Source: a virus
Reading direction: 5' to 3' (one strand)
Virus record (IMG/VR): IMGVR_UViG_3300044639_000931
Coordinates: 1 to 25,839 of that record
DNA: 25,839 nucleotides
Both the position numbers and the translations under genes were made by a program. The notes under the pieces are model-generated. The model had not been told where the DNA came from. It did not search any database and was given only the letters and a program-made list of their open reading frames with translations. Shown in pieces: positions 19,513-25,839 of this stretch; within the stretch, counting starts at the first letter, position 1, and every line of letters begins with the position of its first letter.

Positions 19513-21339
19513 TTAATTAAATCTTTTATTTGTTGGTAAAAATCCATTATATGGCATATCTATAGGTTTTTGATAAACTCGTTTGTCGTTTGTTGGTGCA
19601 ATTTCACCCATTTTACGACTTTCAGCAGCTGTATATTTTTTAGCTAGTGGACTATTTACGTCTGATTTTTTCAAATAAGTTTCACGAACCCAGTAATGGC
19701 CACAAGACCCACCGCCTTTATATAACCAAATTGAATAGGTATCAGCTCCTTTTGGCCCCCAACCTGCATTTACAACTTGATTTTCCATATTAATAATATC
19801 TTCTTTACGGTATACTTTGTTTTGAGAAGTCATTTTATTACAAAAATCTCTAGTACTACTTTGATTTGTACCTGCATAACGATAACGAGTTTTAAAAATG
19901 TTTCCGTCTTGTTCACTTTTAGCGTTACCTCTTGCCGTTCCTGTACTTACTAACTTTGCTAAAAATGATTTTTTAGGTATTAAATTTTCAATTTCTAAGT
20001 CTAGTTCATTTTCCAAATCATAATCAACTTTTCTACTGTCAACTAGTAACCACTCATCGTTTATTTCTTCGCCTATACTTTCAAAATCAAATATTTCTTT
20101 ACTTAATTCTGTAGGAGGTTGTAATTCGCTACCACCTTGTTCGGCTTGTAAACCAACTAACCCACGTATTTCATTTGCAGTCATACTTTCAAGGACTTTA
20201 TTCGCTACTAATGGACTTAAACTATTAATACCATCAATTATACGTTTAGAGCCACCGCTAGCAAGTTCACCCGAACTATCTAAAGGTTGTAATGGTAAAA
20301 ATTCAAGGTTTAAACTGATATTATTAACTGCTAAAATCTTATCAAATGCTTCGATTATAACCTCTTGAAAAGGTCTAATTACCATATTATCAAATAATAT
20401 CGCTGAGTTCTTTAATTCGTCTGCGTTTGAACTAAAACCATTTGAAGTTGCTATTCCAAATAATAATGGACTTGTAACGTTATGACCTACTAAAATTTTA
20501 TTTCTACTTTCTTCACTTAAATACTGATATTGATCCGCAGCCTTTTGAAGTTGAATAGTATCAATAGTTGTCTTAGCTTCAGGATTATCGTTAAATGAAA
20601 TTATAACTTTCTTACCCGTTGACCCTGTTAACTTATTTGTAACGTCTTCACTAATTTGTTTTTTCTGCTCGGGGGTCGCTTGTCCATTATTAAAATTTAA
20701 AATACTGGTCGGGGCGAAAGAGTTACTAACCTCATTTATAAGGTATTCACTAACTTTCTCCTCTAAAACGCAATAGTCTAAAGCGCCTTGATAGTCAACG
20801 TAAGAATAGTACTTCATTCCTGCGCTGTAAGGTTGTATCATTAAAATTTCAATCTCACTTTTTGACGTTCCGAATGCGTCGTATCTAAGTGGTTTATATT
20901 CTCTAGTTTTTTGCCAATTATCAGAATAGTAATAACCTAAAATTTCACCGTCTTCATTACACTTTTCTGAACGAATTAAATTTACAGGCAAATGTAAGAA
21001 CTTAACAACTTCTCTTTTTTTGTTGTAATGAACTTGAATAGATGATTGACCCAACATCTTAACATCTGATATTATTCTTTTAATGTCGTCGGGACTACAA
21101 AGACTTAAAAAGTTAGCATAATCAGTAGGTTTCTTATTTGCGTCAAGTGCTGTAATTCCACGTCCGTAGATTAACTTACAAATGTTATTAATTACTGCGT
21201 TATTCGTTGCTGAATTTTGAAACCTATCAATCAAAAATTGATAATAATCATTCTTTGCTCCAAAATCTACCCAACCTTCGTTTCTTTGTTCAGTAATTAC
21301 GGGAGTTGTATACTGACTTAATTCTATTATTTTATTCAT
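19513..21339 (-). CDS. Portal protein with C-terminal minor-head-like extension
   Basis: The 608-residue protein has a portal core over about residues 1-430: WVDFGAKNDYYQFLIDRF, an ICKLIYGRGI strand, DVKMLGQSSIQVHYNKK, the clip/stem region with KKVIISFNDNPEAK, and LVGHNVTSPLLFGI. The portal forms the dodecameric DNA gate and binds TerL. The last 150 residues are a separate unit: RYRYAGTNQSSTRDFCNKM, YRKEDIINMENQ, WGPKGADTYSIWLYKGGGSC and HYWVRETY. Phrases like these are found in phage minor head proteins and as portal fusions in Bacteroidetes phages. It overlaps the neck gene upstream by 8 bases. The portal call is good; the extension's role is unknown. Confidence 0.8.
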   Translation of the reverse strand: MNKIIELSQYTTPVITEQRNEGWVDFGAKNDYYQFLIDRFQNSATNNAVINNICKLIYGRGITALDANKKPTDYANFLSLCSPDDIKRIISDVKMLGQSSIQVHYNKKREVVKFLHLPVNLIRSEKCNEDGEILGYYYSDNWQKTREYKPLRYDAFGTSKSEIEILMIQPYSAGMKYYSYVDYQGALDYCVLEEKVSEYLINEVSNSFAPTSILNFNNGQATPEQKKQISEDVTNKLTGSTGKKVIISFNDNPEAKTTIDTIQLQKAADQYQYLSEESRNKILVGHNVTSPLLFGIATSNGFSSNADELKNSAILFDNMVIRPFQEVIIEAFDKILAVNNISLNLEFLPLQPLDSSGELASGGSKRIIDGINSLSPLVANKVLESMTANEIRGLVGLQAEQGGSELQPPTELSKEIFDFESIGEEINDEWLLVDSRKVDYDLENELDLEIENLIPKKSFLAKLVSTGTARGNAKSEQDGNIFKTRYRYAGTNQSSTRDFCNKMTSQNKVYRKEDIINMENQVVNAGWGPKGADTYSIWLYKGGGSCGHYWVRETYLKKSDVNSPLAKKYTAAESRKMGEIAPTNDKRVYQKPIDMPYNGFLPTNKRFN

Positions 21340-21751
21340 AAATTATGAAATCGTTATCTGTTTGTTTTTGGTTATATACACCTTCATTAATTGAGTAAGG
21401 TAAACTTTGATCCGTACAAAATGCTTTACCTAAAAATCTAGTTTGTGTTACACTATCTTTGTAAACTCTAATAATATAAAAATGACCTTCAATTAATTCA
21501 AATTCCGCAGTAATTGTATGGTAATATCCGCCTTCGTAACTGCTTATAATTGGTGTTTCACTAGTTACATTAGTTTGTTCATCTGTTATTGATAGCTTGT
21601 TATATGTCGTTCCTGCTGAATTATTTACTAGTATGTTTACAATCTCATTGCTTTGCTCATCTCTAACAGGAAAAACGTCAAAATCTATGTCCTTATTTCT
21701 AGGAATAAAATTAAATGTTTGCTCCGTTGTTTCAGTCGTCAATATAATCAT
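21332..21751 (-). CDS. Late structural/neck protein, unknown family
   Basis: The 139-residue product is beta-rich with an N-terminal TTETTEQTFNFIPRNKDIDF and a strand-turn EGGYYHTITAEFELIEGHFYIIRVYKD typical of small immunoglobulin-like or neck proteins. It ends SINEGVYNQKQTDNDFIIYE. It is the first gene after a terminator (21786-21817) and a CGTTAA element (21758-21784), directly before the portal gene. A virion protein is likely on position; no family recognised. Confidence 0.6.
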   Translation of the reverse strand: MIILTTETTEQTFNFIPRNKDIDFDVFPVRDEQSNEIVNILVNNSAGTTYNKLSITDEQTNVTSETPIISSYEGGYYHTITAEFELIEGHFYIIRVYKDSVTQTRFLGKAFCTDQSLPYSINEGVYNQKQTDNDFIIYE

Positions 21752-21757
21752 ATCTAT

Positions 21758-21784
21758 TTAACGTATTATTTCAAAATTTGTATT
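21758..21784 (-). promoter_or_regulatory. Candidate phage late promoter (AATACAAAT-N12-CGTTAA), copy 2
   Basis: On the minus strand AATACAAAT (21784-21776), 12 bases, CGTTAA (21763-21758), 6 bases, ATG at 21751. The terminator T-tract ends only 1-2 bases upstream, so something must restart transcription here; this makes it the best supported of the three copies. Confidence 0.65.
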
Positions 21785-21785
21785 C

Positions 21786-21817
21786 AAAAAAAAAGGCCTA
21801 CATTTCTGCAAGCCTTT
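21786..21817 (-). terminator. Rho-independent terminator after the tail-tube-like gene
   Basis: Arms 21807-21817 and 21792-21802 form an 11-bp stem (two G-U pairs) closed by a GAAA tetraloop, followed by nine T on the minus strand. It lies 18 bases after the stop at 21836. Confidence 0.85.
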
Positions 21818-21835
21818 AATTTTATTAATTAATTA

Positions 21836-22384
21836 CTATCCTACAACTAATGTAGCCGAAGTAAATAAAGTCACCATTGCACTTTGAGTCGCTGCATTTA
21901 AAAAGTTTGCGTAACATTCTTCCATAGCTTCAAAAGTCAAAGAGTAACCATTGAATGAAGCCATATCACTTCCAGAGCTAAGAGACCCAGCAACTACGTC
22001 ACAACCTTGTCTTAAACCCATTAAGAAAAATTGACCTGCATTCGTCTCAACTACTATGTGAGGACGTCCATAAGCTAAAATTTTCACCACTTTAGACGTT
22101 GCTATATCTTGTTTTTTCAACTTAATATTTAACGTTTGTGTGAAAAAAGTAGTTCCGTTATTTCTGTCTGAATTAATCGTTTGTTCAAATGAATTTTCCG
22201 TAGATTTCAATTCAAACTTATACAAACTATCTACACCTATAACCGCTGTAATTAAGTCTGTATTTGTAACATCATAAGTTACATCACTTTTTTCAATTTG
22301 ATAATTAATAAAGAAAACATTCTTTAATCCTGATACCGAATCCTTGCATTGTTCAATTCGGCCACTTAAAATCGTACACGCCAT
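21836..22384 (-). CDS. Probable major tail (tube) protein
   Basis: The 182-residue protein starts MACTILSGRIEQCKDSVSGLKNVFFINY and later has ILAYGRPHIVVETNAGQFFL, LRQGCDVVAGSLSSGSDMAS and FNGYSLTFEAMEE. The last phrases match the tail-tube pattern (ligand strand, G-rich turn, DxxGYxLTFxxxE). It is isolated between two terminators, as fits a protein needed in hundreds of copies. Location directly after the capsid gene also fits a head decoration protein, which is the main alternative. Confidence 0.65.
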   Translation of the reverse strand: MACTILSGRIEQCKDSVSGLKNVFFINYQIEKSDVTYDVTNTDLITAVIGVDSLYKFELKSTENSFEQTINSDRNNGTTFFTQTLNIKLKKQDIATSKVVKILAYGRPHIVVETNAGQFFLMGLRQGCDVVAGSLSSGSDMASFNGYSLTFEAMEECYANFLNAATQSAMVTLFTSATLVVG

Positions 22385-22403
22385 TTTGTCTATATTTTTT
22401 TTA

Positions 22404-22439
22404 TGAAAAAAGGGGTAATGTATTTCTCACCACCCCTTT
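22404..22439 (-). terminator. Rho-independent terminator after the major capsid gene
   Basis: Arms 22428-22439 and 22409-22420 form a 12-bp stem (AAAGGGGT with two G-U pairs above) around a 7-base loop, followed by six T on the minus strand. It lies about 24 bases after the capsid stop and probably sets the capsid-to-tube ratio by partial read-through. Confidence 0.85.
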
Positions 22440-22462
22440 AGATTATTAATTTAATTTAATTC

Positions 22463-23479
22463 CTATCCTCCGTAAAGAACACCTTTAGTTGCTTGACCTA
22501 CGTGTGCTGCTAATGTATAGATTGAACGTACAAATTGAACATCTCCATCATTAGTTAATTTACCAACTTCAAATTTCAAAATATCATCTTGAAGATCCGT
22601 TAGCCACATTATACAAGACTTTCTTTGTGCGTATGCCATTAAATTGTTAGGAGTAGGTACGAAAATCAACTCAACACCATTGTAGAAACATTTTGCATCT
22701 GCAGCCATTGAATCAAACTCAAAGTTTACTTGTTGTGCAGCTCCTACAGAGTTGTTAGCAATACGTGCTAATTGTCTCCAAGCTCTTGGGCAATAGATAG
22801 CTGTTGGTGAAACTGTATCAGCTAAATTTTCAGCAGGAATTGAAGCGTAAATAAGTCCAACTTGTGCAGCGATATTAGAACTAGTAACCGTAGTTCCTGT
22901 AACTTTAATGTAACCACCTAATGCAGAATTGTCATAAAGAACTCTAGAAAATACTCCATCAAGCAATCTTGGTGAAAGTGCCGCCACCGCTGTTTGTGTA
23001 GCTGCTGTCACAGAACCTTGAGAAGCTCCAGGAGTTAAAGCAGCGATTGCAGTTTGTGTTGCCGATGTAATACCACCCCAAAATAAAGACTCTGCATCTT
23101 GAGAAATATTAGGTGCGTATTGTGCTAATACTGTACTTGCAAATTCTGAACTTTCAATGTTGAATGCTCCAGGATTCATTGAACGACCAAAACGACCTGC
23201 TCTTAATGCTTCCTGTAAAAATGTTTGTTTGTACTCTAATTTAGTAGGAGTAACTATTCTGTCATTGATTGACATAGAACCAGAACTAGATAAAGCCGAA
23301 CCTGTGTACAATTGAGCCGTTACATCAACACCTGCTTCAGTGATAATTGTTCCTGCTTTAATATCAGTTGCGAAAGTTACATACCCTTCTGATACGGTTT
23401 TGTTTGCAAATAATACCTCTTCTAAAATTGGTTCGACAGCTTTTCCTCTGATGTCGATTTGTGTTCCTGTAATTGCCAT
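22463..23479 (-). CDS. Major capsid protein
   Basis: The 338-residue protein has the size and strand pattern of a HK97-fold capsid protein of the kind seen in Bacteroidetes phages: an N-terminal helix (EPILEEVLFANKTVSEGYVTF), a spine helix LEYKQTFLQEALRAGRFG, CPRAWRQLARIANN, and a terminal strand-rich P-domain ending FVRSIYTLAAHVGQATKGVLYGG. Residues 141-150 and 161-170 are a 20-residue-period repeat (TQTAIAALTP, TQTAVAALSP). It follows a protease and a scaffold-like gene and is bounded by a strong terminator. High confidence from context and length, although the fold was not searched. Confidence 0.82.
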   Translation of the reverse strand: MAITGTQIDIRGKAVEPILEEVLFANKTVSEGYVTFATDIKAGTIITEAGVDVTAQLYTGSALSSSGSMSINDRIVTPTKLEYKQTFLQEALRAGRFGRSMNPGAFNIESSEFASTVLAQYAPNISQDAESLFWGGITSATQTAIAALTPGASQGSVTAATQTAVAALSPRLLDGVFSRVLYDNSALGGYIKVTGTTVTSSNIAAQVGLIYASIPAENLADTVSPTAIYCPRAWRQLARIANNSVGAAQQVNFEFDSMAADAKCFYNGVELIFVPTPNNLMAYAQRKSCIMWLTDLQDDILKFEVGKLTNDGDVQFVRSIYTLAAHVGQATKGVLYGG

Positions 23480-23482
23480 TGT

Positions 23483-23650
23483 TTATTTGTTTTTATTTAA
23501 TTTATAATGTTTCAAATCATTTATTAACCACTCTATTTGTTCGTTGGTTAATTTTCCTTTGCAATATGTTTTAATTGTTTTGCTTCCAATTGCTGTTAAA
23601 AAGTGTTCGTAATTTACACCCACCTCAAATGGATTAACAAACTTATCCAT
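23483..23650 (-). CDS. Small capsid-neighbour protein (55 residues)
   Basis: A 55-codon frame occupies the gap between scaffold-like and capsid genes. It starts MDKFVNPFEVGVNYEHFLTAI, has a helical middle (KLTNEQIEWLINDLKHY) and a basic end. It overlaps the scaffold-like gene by 8 bases and stops 4 bases before the capsid ATG. The exact fit into the gap between two virion genes supports a real gene, perhaps a scaffold or capsid-assembly helper. No family recognised. Confidence 0.62.
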   Translation of the reverse strand: MDKFVNPFEVGVNYEHFLTAIGSKTIKTYCKGKLTNEQIEWLINDLKHYKLNKNK

Positions 23651-24221
23651 TCATTCTACTTTTAATATCTCTAAAACGTTCTAATGGAGTTAATGGAGTG
23701 TTGTTTTTAGTTTTGTTTTCAGGGTTAAATTTAATTGCTTTAACTTCTGTAAGTTCAACTACTTCCTCAACTACATTTTCAACTACTTCTTTAACCTTAG
23801 AAAGTTCTAAAATCTTAGCTTCTAATTCTTCAATCTTAGCATTTAATTTAGAAAAATGTTGTTCCTCAGTTGTTGTCTTAACAATCTTTTTTGCAGTTGT
23901 TGTTTGTGGTGCAACTTTCTCAGCTTCTACGGGAACTTCAGTCGGTTCTACTTCTACTTCCTCTTCATTTGGTAATTCAATAGATGAAATAATTCCTTCT
24001 ACTTCTACTTCTAAAATACGACCATCTGCTAGTTCATACTCACCAATTGGTAAAGGCACGGGGTCTGCATTTTCTACAACGATAAATACCGCTTCACCAA
24101 CTTCAAACATATCCGCCTGTATAGTTGTCATTCCATCTGCTAAGGGCATGTCCTCTAATTTTGTTTCCATTCCTAAAAAGGTTTTAAGTGTTTTAATTGC
24201 TTTTTTTACTTCTTTATTCAT
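23643..24221 (-). CDS. Scaffold-like protein
   Basis: The 192-residue protein has a beta-rich front (LEDMPLADGMTTIQADMFEVG, FIVVENADPVPLPIGEYELADGRI), an acidic linker (PNEEEVEVEPTEVPVEAEK), and a long coiled coil (KLNAKIEELEAKILELSKVKEVVENV) ending in PLTPLERFRDIKSRMNG. This domain order is typical for capsid scaffolds in Bacteroidetes phages, which are removed by the prohead protease encoded two genes upstream. It is the first gene after the CGTTAA element at 24228-24253. Function inferred from layout and position. Confidence 0.72.
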   Translation of the reverse strand: MNKEVKKAIKTLKTFLGMETKLEDMPLADGMTTIQADMFEVGEAVFIVVENADPVPLPIGEYELADGRILEVEVEGIISSIELPNEEEVEVEPTEVPVEAEKVAPQTTTAKKIVKTTTEEQHFSKLNAKIEELEAKILELSKVKEVVENVVEEVVELTEVKAIKFNPENKTKNNTPLTPLERFRDIKSRMNG

Positions 24222-24227
24222 AACTAA

Positions 24228-24253
24228 TTAACGATTTAATTTATATTTGTATT
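24228..24253 (-). promoter_or_regulatory. Candidate phage late promoter (AATACAAAT-N11-CGTTAA), copy 1
   Basis: On the minus strand AATACAAAT (24253-24245), 11 bases, CGTTAA (24233-24228), then 6 bases and the ATG at 24221 of the scaffold-like gene. The 9-mer and 6-mer are identical to those of the other two copies; the spacer is one base shorter. Confidence 0.6.
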
Positions 24254-24282
24254 TATTTATTTACTTAACTGTTTGATTTATA

Positions 24283-24882
24283 TTAATTTATCTTTTCTAT
24301 TGTTAATATAACCGAAGGTACTGCGGGGTAATTTGGCGAAGTGCTAGCAACTTCATAAATTAACTCAATTGCATCGTTCTGAACTATCATTAATTGAGCA
24401 TACGAATTAGCCTCTAATTTTATATAGAAATTCCAAGATGCGACTAAGAAATCTGCATTCGCTTGCATTGTTACGTGTGTCGAAGTTGCGGGTACATCTA
24501 CACCATTTTTTCTTAACCATATAATAGCCTGTCTAGAAACCCCACCACTCAACCGATTTAATTGAGCCGAAAATTGGATATTATAAACACCTTCAATGTC
24601 AACTGTTATTTTGCTATTATCTACAATTGAAACTCCATAAGTTGCATCCGTATCTGTATTGTTGTATGTTATAGCTGTTATAGTGTTTATTGTTGGGTAT
24701 TGTGTTTGAGTTGAATAGAAAGAACCATATCTAGGTATACGTACAAGTAAATTAATAGAATCAATTAAATCAGAATATAGAATACGTTGTAATACTTGAG
24801 TATTATTATCATAATAAATGTAGTCACTTTCTTCAATTGTAGTGACTTCTTTATAGCGCCTATTATAATTTAAATCAATCAT
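24283..24882 (-). CDS. Virion protein with TNF/C1q-like jelly-roll domain
   Basis: Residues 50-199 form a compact beta sandwich with phrases common to phage fibre and decoration domains: YGSFYSTQTQYPTINTITAI, SKITVDIEGVYNIQFSAQLN, AIIWLRKNGVDVPATST, ASWNFYIKLEANSYAQLM and a final ILTIEKIN. The 50-residue front (RRYKEVTTIEESDYIYYDN) is the anchor. Such proteins trimerise and decorate heads or act as head fibres; the place between protease and scaffold genes favours a head fibre. It overlaps the protease gene by ATGA. Confidence 0.72.
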   Translation of the reverse strand: MIDLNYNRRYKEVTTIEESDYIYYDNNTQVLQRILYSDLIDSINLLVRIPRYGSFYSTQTQYPTINTITAITYNNTDTDATYGVSIVDNSKITVDIEGVYNIQFSAQLNRLSGGVSRQAIIWLRKNGVDVPATSTHVTMQANADFLVASWNFYIKLEANSYAQLMIVQNDAIELIYEVASTSPNYPAVPSVILTIEKIN

Positions 24883-25469
24883 AATTTATCTAACAAAGAT
24901 TTTATTTCTTCAATCAATATTTCTTCTTCTGTAAGTTCACTCATTTTTAATTGATCCAATCCGTCAAACATTCCCTCAATTGAAAACCCATTAAATTTTC
25001 CTAACTTAATACCGTTATAAACGTCTTCATTATAGATTTTCATCTTAACAACCCATGCACCTTTTACAGCATTTAAACCATATATGTTTGATTTATCATT
25101 CTTAGTGTCTTCAACAATCCAACTTTCAATAAGACTAACTCCGTTTACTGGCTTTTCGTGGTCTATAGTAACGTTATTTGCACGTAGATTTTTCATATAA
25201 AGCTCTTGAACCTTCTCAATTGTAGCTTCTGAAAACTCAATATTGAACTCTACATTGTCTTTACGTCTTAATATCTTCTTATTTGGGACTAAAGCAAGGC
25301 CTACAACCTCTCTTTTTTCATCGTTAACAACCTTTAATTCAACCTCTAAAGCATTTAACATAATGAAATCTTCCATTATAGCGGGTTCGTTTACCAAACT
25401 TATTGCGAATACCCCCTCTTTTAGCTCATCTTTAATCGTTAATTCGATTGTTTGTAGTTCTTTTTTCAT
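24879..25469 (-). CDS. XkdF-like prohead serine protease
   Basis: The 196-residue protein has the phrases of the XkdF/prohead-protease group: REVVGLALVPNKKILRR, an EFSEATIEKVQELYMKN helix, VTIDHEKPVNGVSLIESWIV with His104, KGAWVVKMKIYNEDVYNGI, and KFNGFSIEGMF with Ser163. His and Ser at these places are the expected catalytic pair. The enzyme would trim capsid and scaffold during head maturation. It sits upstream of the scaffold and capsid genes, separated by the jelly-roll gene. The acidic C-terminus is family-typical. Confidence 0.8.
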   Translation of the reverse strand: MKKELQTIELTIKDELKEGVFAISLVNEPAIMEDFIMLNALEVELKVVNDEKREVVGLALVPNKKILRRKDNVEFNIEFSEATIEKVQELYMKNLRANNVTIDHEKPVNGVSLIESWIVEDTKNDKSNIYGLNAVKGAWVVKMKIYNEDVYNGIKLGKFNGFSIEGMFDGLDQLKMSELTEEEILIEEIKSLLDKL

Positions 25470-25490
25470 ATTTATATAACTAAATTTCGT

Positions 25491-25839
25491 TTATAATGTT
25501 GCATTTCTTAACCTATTACGGTCTAATGATTGTTGAGTAGACATTTCACCACTCACGACATAAGCTTGAATAGGCGCTTGTTTTAATTGTTGTAATTGAT
25601 TTGTGCCGTTATTACCTACTATATTAAAGTTTGGAGTTATAACGTTACCTTGCATTGCATTTGTGCCACCACCACCACCACCACCACTTGGAGGAGTTCC
25701 GCCACCGCCACTAGCATCGAATTTTGTAGATGCAATTTTCTTAACATTTAATAACCCAGCACTTAAAGCCAAACCTGCTGCAGCAATACCTAATGCAGGT
25801 CCAACTACAGGAATAGCCGACAAAGAAGAATAAGCACCT
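25491..25839 (-). CDS. Probable tail tape-measure protein, C-terminal end (truncated by window edge)
   Basis: The frame is open to the right edge, giving about 115 residues. It reads AYSSLSAIPVVGPALGIAAA, then a hydrophobic helix with LNVKKIASTKF, a Gly/Pro-rich stretch, and a C-terminal QAYVVSGEMSTQQSLDRNRL. The PVVGPALGIAAAG helix followed by a K-I-x-x-T-K-F phrase and an AYVVSG tail is the usual end of tape-measure proteins in Bacteroidetes phages, which set tail length. The Gly-run (about 39-53) is a flexible linker. A different large virion protein is possible. The gene order, tape measure before capsid genes, is unusual. Confidence 0.6.
   Translation of the reverse strand, partial: GAYSSLSAIPVVGPALGIAAAGLALSAGLLNVKKIASTKFDASGGGGTPPSGGGGGGGTNAMQGNVITPNFNIVGNNGTNQLQQLKQAPIQAYVVSGEMSTQQSLDRNRLRNATL

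Noticed and set aside
23698-24231. Long plus-strand frame (177 codons) opposite the scaffold-like gene
   Set aside because: The product is almost only Ser, Thr and Phe, the mirror of Glu/Lys/Val codons in the real gene, with no leader or partner gene on that strand.
24242-24249. TATATTTG on the plus strand, matching the host -7 element
   Set aside because: No plus-strand gene follows it; it overlaps the minus-strand late element and is explained by the reverse complement of AATACAAAT plus AT-rich flank.
25603-25833. Plus-strand frame with a Pro run opposite the tape-measure end
   Set aside because: It is the reverse complement of the Gly-rich linker codons, with no independent support.
1-25839. 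Integrase, repressor, tRNA genes, CRISPR arrays, insertion sequences
   Set aside because: Looked for and not seen: no tyrosine or serine recombinase motifs, no cloverleaf with a CCA end, no regularly spaced repeats and no transposase. Their absence here does not exclude them outside the window.

Overview
The window is part of the genome of a tailed bacteriophage (Caudoviricetes) that infects a Bacteroidetes host, most likely a Flavobacterium-like member of the Flavobacteriia. The evidence is the very AT-rich sequence, host-type promoters of the form TTG-N19-TATATTTG (the Bacteroidetes -33/-7 TAnnTTTG class), A-rich leaders without Shine-Dalgarno sequences, and protein families typical of Bacteroidetes phages (DUF3127-like OB-fold protein, DUF6291-like initiator, ISELTP-type fibre anchors). 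Every gene I support lies on the minus strand, so transcription runs from high to low coordinates. Both ends are cut inside genes: a probable tape-measure C-terminus on the right and the large terminase on the left. No integrase, repressor, tRNA, CRISPR array or insertion sequence was seen.

In transcription order, the late region is 25839-15042: tape measure C-terminus, XkdF-like prohead protease, jelly-roll virion protein, scaffold-like protein, a 55-residue protein, major capsid protein, tail-tube-like protein, neck protein, portal with a long C-terminal extension, connector, two fibre proteins sharing an anchor, an AbfB-like carbohydrate-active fibre protein, a membrane-anchored GAF-like protein, a holin-like protein and an M15 endolysin. 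A strong terminator at about 14980 closes it. A host-type promoter at 14909 then opens the early region: small proteins, ERF annealing protein, DUF3127-like SSB-type protein and, after a second terminator/promoter pair near 12050-12135, a run of small accessory genes that includes a secreted protein. A third promoter at 9798 drives a GNAT-like/DNA methyltransferase fusion and a radical-SAM-like protein, which together look like a DNA (hyper)modification pair. These are followed by a terminator (7453-7481), a metallophosphoesterase, a lipoprotein, a structured small RNA, then initiator, RecA/DnaB-like ATPase and RusA resolvase. Very small translationally coupled genes, a phage sigma factor, TerS and TerL come last.

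Two non-coding signals stand out. (1) Between 5703 and 5807 a perfect host-type promoter is followed by two hairpins whose loops are complementary (CUCAC/GUGAG, extendable to 8 bp) and a U-tract; this looks like a discrete ~90-nt RNA or an attenuator just ahead of the replication genes. (2) Three late genes (starts 24221, 21751, 18974) carry the same upstream element, AATACAAAT-N11/12-CGTTAA, exactly 6 nt before the ATG. One copy sits directly after a terminator. The AATAC-N16-CGTT geometry resembles ECF-type promoters, so I propose these are late promoters read by the phage's own ECF-like sigma factor (1369-1881), giving leaderless or nearly leaderless late mRNAs.

Several genes shorter than 60 codons were recovered by hand from gaps (32, 35, 57, 37, 53, 59 and 55 residues). 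Most join their neighbours through ATGA or TAATG overlaps, which supports them.
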